Source: Eubacteriaceae bacterium (lineage in GTDB: Bacteria; Bacillota; Clostridia; Eubacteriales; Anaerofustaceae). From it: 11,073 bases of DNA. The translations under genes were made by a program, and so were the position numbers. Under the pieces are notes generated by a model. It searched no databases. It saw nothing but the letters and a program-made list of their open reading frames with translations, and was not told the DNA's origin. How positions within the stretch are numbered: the stretch's first letter is position 1; the number at the start of each line of letters is the position of its first letter. Location: assembly GCA_017613995.1 (NCBI GenBank), contig JAGACT010000122.1:1-11073 (forward strand), written 5' to 3'. Shown here one piece after another: positions 6,427-11,073 of the stretch.

Positions 6427-6713
6427 TCTTTTTACGTGTGCTTTATGCTTTAAGCCGGTGCACACAGACCGTTGGGTGTCCTTCCCCGATGTTAGCGTGG
6501 CTTTTTACGTCTGCCGCACTGTTCCTGCCCATCAGAACTGTTTAACGACAAACCATAGAGCGGCCGATTAGGACGAACGTCTGCCGGTGTGATGACCATA
6601 CTAACGTAGTGTGCGAAACACTCCGGGTAGTCAGCGAGCCGCTTATGCGGCTGACTTAAGTTACCGGCTTTTACAAGCCCGTGACTTCAGTCATGGGTCG
6701 TTGACTCGCCCTG
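6427..6713 (-). ncRNA. Probable omega RNA (HEARO class) with guide from the ispG 3' end
   Basis: In IscB loci the guide RNA lies just upstream of iscB, with the guide at its 5' end reaching into flanking DNA. The 273-base gap between ispG and iscB has no ORF and is rich in structure. Reading on the minus strand: the terminal-repeat hairpin (6697-6678); GGCTT/AAGCC (6679-6666); AGTCAG..CTGACT enclosing CCGC/GCGG (6656-6629); AGTGT/ACACT (6622-6608); a 10-position helix with one mismatch between 6605-6596 and 6500-6491; and an exact 8-bp long-range match of 6670-6663 with 6459-6452. If the scaffold starts at the repeat, a 16-base guide would be 6713-6698 (CAGGGCGAGTCAACGA), part of the ispG coding sequence. 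Both ends are estimates, and no promoter of its own is obvious. Confidence 0.8.
6678..6697 (-). repeat. Terminal direct repeat at the omega RNA side
   Basis: This is the identical 20-base copy of the repeat at 5114-5133, in the same orientation. In the ispG frame it reads CAT GAC TGA, so it supplies the present ispG stop codon. It can form the first hairpin of the omega RNA region and, as single-stranded DNA, a transposase-type subterminal hairpin. Confidence 0.85.
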
Positions 6714-7781
6714 TGCCTCCAAACGTTTCCTTTCGGCGATTTTTTCTATCTCTTCCAGAAGGACCCTCTTCAGGTCCTCCGTGGCAACGGTCATGTAGAT
6801 CTCGCCGCCGGTGAACACGGCGCCCTTTCCGTCTCCGCAGGCCACGCCCACGTCGGCCTCCCGGGATTCCCCGGGACCGTTGACCACGCAGCCCATGACG
6901 GCCACCACCACGTTCTCCTTTATGTGGGAAGTATTCTCCCTGAGATATTCGACTATGGAAAGGGTATCCGTTTTGCAGCGGGCGCAGGTGGGGCAGGAAA
7001 CTATCCTGACTCCTTCCCTCCTCATGTCCACGGCTGTGAGGATCTCCTTGGCGGCGGTGACCTCCTGCACCGGATCCCCCGTAAGGGAGACCCTTATTGT
7101 ATCGCCTATGCCCTCCATCAGCAGGGTGCCGATGCCCACGCTGGAGCGTATCACTCCGGTAAGGGCGGCTCCGGCCTCGGTGACCCCCAGGTGCAGGGGA
7201 TAGTCGTGGCGGGATGAGAACAGCCTGTTTGCCTCCACCGTCATCACCACGTCGCTGGCCTTGATGCTCATAACTATGTTGTCATAGCCGAACTCGTTGA
7301 AGTATCCTATGCTCCTCTCGGCGCTTTCCACCAGGGCTTCGGCGCATACGTGGCCGTACTTTTCCAAAAGGTCCTTTTCCACGCTGCCGGAATTGACCCC
7401 TATTCTGACGGGGATGTCGTGCTCCCTCAGGCAGGCGCACACCTCCCTGACCCTGTCGGGTCCGCCGATGTTTCCGGGATTGATCCTTACCTTGGAGACA
7501 CCCGCCTCCACCGAGGCTATGTCCAGGCGGTAATCGAAGTGGATGTCCGCCACCAGCGGCACCCTCATCTGGGGAAGCACCGTTTTGATAGCCTCCGCTG
7601 ACTCCATGTCCGGTACAGCTGCTCTGATGATCTGGCACCCCGCGTCCTCGAGGGCGCGGATGGATGCGAGCACCCTGTCCGTGTCGGTCAGGGGGATGTT
7701 GAGCATCGACTGTATCGTGACAGGGAATCCGCCGCCTATGATGACGTCCGATACCTTTACGGCTCTGGTTTGCTTTCTCAT
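6687..7781 (-). CDS. ispG: 4-hydroxy-3-methylbut-2-en-1-yl diphosphate synthase IspG (GcpE)
   Basis: IspG is the 4Fe-4S enzyme of the MEP pathway that reduces MEcPP to HMBPP, the next-to-last step to IPP and DMAPP. The 364 residues match the short bacterial form: a TIM barrel with IGGGFPVTIQSM near the start, VADIHFDYRLDI (about 78-89) and RINPGNIG (99-106), then the cluster domain with C263, C266, C298 (MGCVVNGPGE) and E305. A strong GGAGG four bases before the ATG overlaps the rseP stop (TAGGAGG). The last residues (THD) and the stop are encoded by the mobile element's terminal repeat; without the element the frame would read on as ISEPLR and stop. The conserved core ends earlier, so activity is probably unaffected. 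It supplies isoprenoid units for UppS in the same operon. Confidence 0.97.
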   Translation of the reverse strand: MRKQTRAVKVSDVIIGGGFPVTIQSMLNIPLTDTDRVLASIRALEDAGCQIIRAAVPDMESAEAIKTVLPQMRVPLVADIHFDYRLDIASVEAGVSKVRINPGNIGGPDRVREVCACLREHDIPVRIGVNSGSVEKDLLEKYGHVCAEALVESAERSIGYFNEFGYDNIVMSIKASDVVMTVEANRLFSSRHDYPLHLGVTEAGAALTGVIRSSVGIGTLLMEGIGDTIRVSLTGDPVQEVTAAKEILTAVDMRREGVRIVSCPTCARCKTDTLSIVEYLRENTSHIKENVVVAVMGCVVNGPGESREADVGVACGDGKGAVFTGGEIYMTVATEDLKRVLLEEIEKIAERKRLEAQGESTTHD

Positions 7782-7789
7782 GGGTCCTC

Positions 7790-8821
7790 CTACAGAATAT
7801 ATGTGATGACGTCCCTGTAGGCAATGAAGGCCGCGAAGATAAGAAGCAGTATCATGCCCACGGTATGTATCTTGGCTTCGAGATCCCGGTTGACCGGGGA
7901 ACCCTTTATCAGTTCGATCAGGCAGAACACGATCCTGCTGCCGTCAAGGGCGGGAATGGGCAGAAGGTTGAACAGCCCGAGGCTCACGGCTATGCTGGCC
8001 GCTATCTCCAGCACGTACTGGATGCCGTAGGGGATGTACTGCCCGATTATCACGGTGGCCCCTATGGGCCCGCTGAAGGCTTCCATGCCCATCTTTCCCG
8101 TAATTATCTGCCCCAGCAGCCTCAGTATCAGGATCATGTAGTATCCCGTCAGATAGAAGCTGCGGCCCAGGGCCTTGAAAACATTGGTCTTTATCCTGGG
8201 GGAGATGCCTATGAGATACGCTCCCTGGCTCTCGTCGTAGCGGGGGACCATGGTGTAGCTCTTCTGCTCACCGGAGGCTTTGATAACGGTGACCGTGACT
8301 TCCTCCCCGGTGCCTTCCCGGATGCTGAAGGTTATGTCCTCCCAGCGGAGTATGTCGGTATCGTCTATCCTTATGATCTTATCACCGGCCTCGATGCCGG
8401 CCTCCATGGCGGGAGAGCCTTCGGCCACGGCGGAGATCACCGTGGTGGCGTCGGTGCCGTTCATGCACAGAAGGATGAAGAATATGAGCACGGCGGTCAG
8501 AAGGTTCATGCAGGCTCCCGCCGCCATGATGACGATCCTCTTTGCCGGGGGCGCGGCGTACAGGCAGCCTTCGGCCTCCCAGTCGCCTTCCTCGTCCTCT
8601 TCCTCCCCCTTCATGCGGCAGTAGCCGCCGATGGGAAGGGCTCTTACGGAATACTGGGTCGCTCCCTTCTTCTTTTTCCACAGAAGGGGTCCCATGCCCA
8701 CGGAAAACTCCAGCACGTCCACTCCCATGCGTCTTGCGGCCAGGAAGTGGCCGTATTCATGGGTCATGATCAGAAATCCGAAGATCAGAACGGCCACGAG
8801 TATGGTTACGAATGTTGACAT
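7790..8821 (-). CDS. rseP: RseP-like site-2 intramembrane zinc metalloprotease (M50B)
   Basis: This 343-residue membrane protease cleaves substrates inside the bilayer, typically anti-sigma factors or leftover signal peptides. The zinc motif HEYGH (21-25) lies in the first membrane segment. A PDZ domain follows (about 124-195, GSPAMEAGIEAGDKIIRI). GPIG (251-254) and NLLPIPALDG (285-294, with D293 as the third zinc ligand) sit in or near later membrane segments, and a last hydrophobic segment ends the protein. An acidic insert GEEEDEEGDWEAEG (72-85) lies between the first two segments. An AGAGGA ribosome site precedes the ATG. cdsA ends 18 bases upstream and ispG starts 8 bases downstream. The targets cannot be told from this window. 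Confidence 0.94.
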   Translation of the reverse strand: MSTFVTILVAVLIFGFLIMTHEYGHFLAARRMGVDVLEFSVGMGPLLWKKKKGATQYSVRALPIGGYCRMKGEEEDEEGDWEAEGCLYAAPPAKRIVIMAAGACMNLLTAVLIFFILLCMNGTDATTVISAVAEGSPAMEAGIEAGDKIIRIDDTDILRWEDITFSIREGTGEEVTVTVIKASGEQKSYTMVPRYDESQGAYLIGISPRIKTNVFKALGRSFYLTGYYMILILRLLGQIITGKMGMEAFSGPIGATVIIGQYIPYGIQYVLEIAASIAVSLGLFNLLPIPALDGSRIVFCLIELIKGSPVNRDLEAKIHTVGMILLLIFAAFIAYRDVITYIL

Positions 8822-8839
8822 TATGAAAAATCCTCTTTT

Positions 8840-9640
8840 CTAGCTGATGCCCAGCAGAAGCCCGCTGAGGGCATATATGCCGGCGAAAACGAACAGATAG
8901 CTGTCTATGCGGTCAAGAAAACCGCCGTGTCCCGGGAACACCGTGCCGTAATCCTTCACGTCGAACTTCCTCTTGACGAGGGACGCCGCCAGGTCTCCCA
9001 GCTCTCCGAAGACGCCGATCACCACGCCTCCCGCGATGCAGAAAGCGAGACGGTGGGGCAGGCCCGCCGCGGAGGGGATGAAATATGACGCGCTGTAGGC
9101 GGCCACCGCTGCGATGAAGCCCGCTGCCGCTCCTTCCCAGCTCTTCTTGGGGGAGACCTTCGGGCAGAAGCGGTGCCTGCCGAACTTCATGCCGACGAAA
9201 TACGCGGCGGTGTCGCACAGTGCGCAGGCCGCGAAGGCCGGCAGCACTATGGCGTAGCCGTGGGGGGATATCATGAGCCTCTGGGCAAAGGCCATGCACA
9301 GCCCCGTGTAGATGAAGCCCCAGGCCAGGTATACCGCGTCCGACGCGTCGGGCTCCGGGGAGAACATGACGGTGCCGAAGATGACGACCACCGTCAGGAC
9401 GCTCACCGCGGTGATATACTGCGGGAAGAACACCCCGCATACGTTGACCGCCAGGGCGGAGCACATCAGAAGCAGGTTCTTCGATATGGCATCGCTTTTG
9501 GTGATGAGCCTGCTGTACTCGTAGGAGGCCCCCACCGACAGCACGGCCGCGACGGCCGCCAGCGCGTATGGGCTCCAGAGCACGGCACCTCCCAGTATGG
9601 CGATAAGCACCGCCGCCGTAATGACTCTCTGTTTAAGCAT
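8840..9640 (-). CDS. cdsA: Phosphatidate cytidylyltransferase CdsA
   Basis: CdsA joins CTP and phosphatidic acid to give CDP-diacylglycerol, the branch-point precursor of bacterial phospholipids. The 266 residues form a chain of hydrophobic segments ending in the family signature SLVKRKFDVKDYGTVFPGHGGFLDRID (220-246), which holds the metal-binding aspartates. SPKKSWEG (163-170) is also a family motif. The ATG overlaps the 3' end of uppS by 8 bases, and a GGGGGA stretch just upstream can serve as ribosome site, so the two are probably translationally coupled. In many Clostridia and Bacilli dxr comes next; here rseP follows directly after 18 bases. Confidence 0.96.
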   Translation of the reverse strand: MLKQRVITAAVLIAILGGAVLWSPYALAAVAAVLSVGASYEYSRLITKSDAISKNLLLMCSALAVNVCGVFFPQYITAVSVLTVVVIFGTVMFSPEPDASDAVYLAWGFIYTGLCMAFAQRLMISPHGYAIVLPAFAACALCDTAAYFVGMKFGRHRFCPKVSPKKSWEGAAAGFIAAVAAYSASYFIPSAAGLPHRLAFCIAGGVVIGVFGELGDLAASLVKRKFDVKDYGTVFPGHGGFLDRIDSYLFVFAGIYALSGLLLGIS

Positions 9641-10346
9641 CGTTCAGTCCCCCGTATCTTCTGTCTCTCGACGAATAGTATTCCAGTGCCTTATCAAAGT
9701 CGGCATCCTGCATGTCCGGCCACAGGGTGGGCGTGAAATACAGTTCCGAATATGAGCTCTGCCATGTAAGGAAGTTGCTCAGGCGCGTCTCCGCACCCGT
9801 GCGTATTATAAGGTCCGGATCCGGATCTCCCGCGGTGTAGAGCCGCTCCGAGACGGTCTCCTCCGTGATGTCCTCTTCCCGCAGTTTTCCCTCTGCCACG
9901 TCCCGGGCAATGCTCCTTACGGCATTGACTATCTCGGCGCGGCCTCCGTAGTTGAGGGCTATGTTGACCTTAAGTCCGCCCCCGTCCTTCAGTTCGTCCA
10001 CCGCGTATCTGACGGCCTTCATGGATTCCTCCGGTATAGGGGAAAGGTCCCCTATGAAGCAGAGCCTGACTCCGCTCTCCTTCATTTCCGGGGTCTTGCG
10101 GTAAAGGTACTCCGACAGCAAGGACATGATGGTCGAGATCTCCTTTTCGGGCCTCTTCCAGTTCTCCGTGGAGAATGCGTAGAGGGTGAGGACCTCGACT
10201 CCCCTGGAACTCATGTATTCCATGGCCCTCTGCACGGTCTCCGTGCCGAAGCGGTGTCCCACGGTCCTCAGCAGCCCCTGTCTCTGGGCCCACCGGCCGT
10301 TTCCGTCCATAATTATCCCCACGTGGCGCGGGATATTTTCAGCCAT
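9633..10346 (-). CDS. uppS: Isoprenyl transferase, undecaprenyl diphosphate synthase UppS
   Basis: UppS is the cytosolic cis-prenyltransferase that adds IPP units to farnesyl diphosphate to make the C55 carrier for peptidoglycan and surface polysaccharides. The 237 residues contain HVGIIMDGNGRWA with catalytic D14, YAFSTENW (56-63), NYGGRAEI (132-139), DLIIRTGAETRLSNFLTWQ with R182 and R188, and SELYF with E201; these are the equivalents of the E. coli D26, R194, R200 and E213 set. Length is normal. The ribosome site AAGGAG overlaps the rel stop (TAAGGAG), six bases before the ATG. Chain length is inferred from family and context, not shown by sequence. Confidence 0.96.
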   Translation of the reverse strand: MAENIPRHVGIIMDGNGRWAQRQGLLRTVGHRFGTETVQRAMEYMSSRGVEVLTLYAFSTENWKRPEKEISTIMSLLSEYLYRKTPEMKESGVRLCFIGDLSPIPEESMKAVRYAVDELKDGGGLKVNIALNYGGRAEIVNAVRSIARDVAEGKLREEDITEETVSERLYTAGDPDPDLIIRTGAETRLSNFLTWQSSYSELYFTPTLWPDMQDADFDKALEYYSSRDRRYGGLNDA

Positions 10347-10356
10347 TTTTTTCTCC

Positions 10357-11073
10357 TTATACTCTGTAGATGTTAAGTATGTCCTTTATCTTTTCCAGTT
10401 TCTTGATCAGGGAATCCACCTGGGCGGTGCTGAACACCACCACGTCCACGGCGATCTTAGCAATGCCGTTGACGGAAGCCTTGGTCTGCAGCGCGGAGAT
10501 GTCCAGTCCCATGTCGCTGATGGCGGTGGTGATCTCCGCCAGGATGCCCTTGCGGTCGTTGGCGTGGATCGACAGGCTCACGATGAACTTGTTGTCGTAG
10601 CTGCCCTCCTCGTCGATCCAGTCCACCCTTATCAGACGGTCCAGATCGTCCACGTTCTTCATGTTGACGCAGTCGGAGCGGTGGACGGTTATTCCCCTTC
10701 CCCGGGTAATGTAGCCTATGATGCTGTCACCGGGCACGGGCTGGCAGCAGTGGGCGAACTTCACCGACAGGTCGGAATTGCCCTGGACGTGCACCGCCTT
10801 GGAGGTGTCGGTCTTGGGGGCCTTCACGAAGGTGTTCTTCTCCTCCTCCCGGACGAAGTCCTCCGGGAAGCGGTCCTTTATCCTCTGGATCACGTAGCCG
10901 GGCCTGATGCCTCCGTATCCTATGGCGGCGAACAGGTCGTCCCAGCTCAGCACGTTGAAGCGGCGGCAGATGAAGTCCGTGTACTTGTTGTTAACCACGG
11001 CGTTGTAGTCCACCTTCAGGTGCTTCGCTTCCCTCCTGACGGCGTCCTTGCCCTTGATGACGTTCTCTTCCCT
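10357..11073 (-). CDS. rel: RelA/SpoT family (p)ppGpp synthetase/hydrolase, C-terminal part
   Basis: Only the last 238 residues are in the window; the frame is open through the right edge, so the hydrolase, synthetase and TGS domains lie outside. The visible part opens with REENVIKGKDAVRREAKHLK, typical of the helical region after TGS. Then comes the zinc-finger region KFAHCCQPVPGDSIIGYITRGRGITVHRSDC and a C-terminal ACT domain (NDRKGILAEITTAISDMGLDISALQTK). These regulatory domains sense the ribosome and control the balance of (p)ppGpp synthesis and breakdown. The GTG at 11013 is an internal codon, not a start. uppS follows after 10 bases with its ribosome site on the rel stop, so the two are probably cotranscribed. 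Whether the protein is bifunctional (Rel) cannot be told here. Confidence 0.95.
   Translation of the reverse strand, partial: REENVIKGKDAVRREAKHLKVDYNAVVNNKYTDFICRRFNVLSWDDLFAAIGYGGIRPGYVIQRIKDRFPEDFVREEEKNTFVKAPKTDTSKAVHVQGNSDLSVKFAHCCQPVPGDSIIGYITRGRGITVHRSDCVNMKNVDDLDRLIRVDWIDEEGSYDNKFIVSLSIHANDRKGILAEITTAISDMGLDISALQTKASVNGIAKIAVDVVVFSTAQVDSLIKKLEKIKDILNIYRV

Larger units (their letters stand above)
5114..6697 (-). mobile_element. IscB-carrying IS200/IS605-like element without transposase
   Basis: The interval is bounded by two identical 20-base direct repeats and holds an omega RNA region followed by iscB on the minus strand. There is no room for a Y1 transposase (tnpA), so movement would need a transposase supplied in trans, as for many iscB and tnpB elements. 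GC differs from the flanks: two 60-base lines inside (5521-5640) count to about 44% GC, against about 60-67% for sample lines in ispG and cdsA. Codons such as AAA, TTA and CGT are common in iscB and uncommon around it. Each repeat is an imperfect palindrome able to form a subterminal hairpin, as expected for this family, which gives no target duplication. Borders are supported by the in-silico rejoining of ispG and php, but exact cleavage points are inferred. Confidence 0.85.

Noticed and set aside
6611..6814. Small plus-strand open frame across the element border
   Set aside because: It spans the omega RNA region, terminal repeat and antisense ispG, with no ribosome site or recognisable product.
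7865..8818. Plus-strand open frame of 317 codons opposite rseP
   Set aside because: Composition is rich in G, H, Q and R, as expected for the antisense of a GC-rich membrane protein gene; there is no motif or credible ribosome site, and rseP is clear.
10357..11013. A short ACT-domain protein starting at the GTG at 11013
   Set aside because: The frame is open and conserved upstream of the GTG to the window edge (KGKDAVRREAKHLK), so this is the C-terminal part of a longer RelA/SpoT protein.

Overview
The window reads as a bacterial chromosome segment of about 60% GC. Almost everything lies on the minus strand in one tightly packed run of housekeeping genes, broken by one mobile element. The organism cannot be named from sequence alone. 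The uppS-cdsA-rseP-ispG order, a long-form Rel, strong Shine-Dalgarno sites and a Bacillus-like elongator tRNA-Met suggest Bacillota or a nearby lineage. ATA and AGG codons are common in the host genes.

In the direction of transcription (high to low coordinates) the run is: rel (C-terminal part only, cut by the right edge), uppS, cdsA, rseP, ispG, an IscB-type insertion element, a PHP-domain hydrolase, and a membrane polyprenyl-phosphate sugar-1-phosphate transferase. Gene spacing is from -8 to +18 bases, so this is probably one operon. It makes and uses isoprenoid and lipid precursors: IspG feeds the MEP pathway, UppS builds the C55 carrier, CdsA makes CDP-diacylglycerol, RseP is an intramembrane protease, and the sugar transferase loads a sugar phosphate onto the C55 carrier. 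Two hairpins at 2816-2880 close the run.

A plus-strand tRNA-Met(CAU) gene with its own promoter points toward those hairpins. Divergent from it, mfd (transcription-repair coupling factor) runs off the left edge; about 880 codons are visible. mfd appears to have almost no 5' leader.

The accessory part is 5114-6697. It holds an intact IscB gene (PLMP motif, split RuvC, HNH), a structured upstream RNA region (omega RNA, HEARO class) and an identical 20-bp direct repeat at each end, with no transposase gene. It sits at the ispG-php junction. Removing exactly 5114-6697 in silico rejoins ispG to php with a 4-base ATGA stop/start overlap, which supports these borders. IscB and its RNA are a known class. 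The unusual points here are the operon position, an RNA guide that would come from the 3' end of ispG, and a terminal repeat that gives ispG a new stop and may give php a new start.
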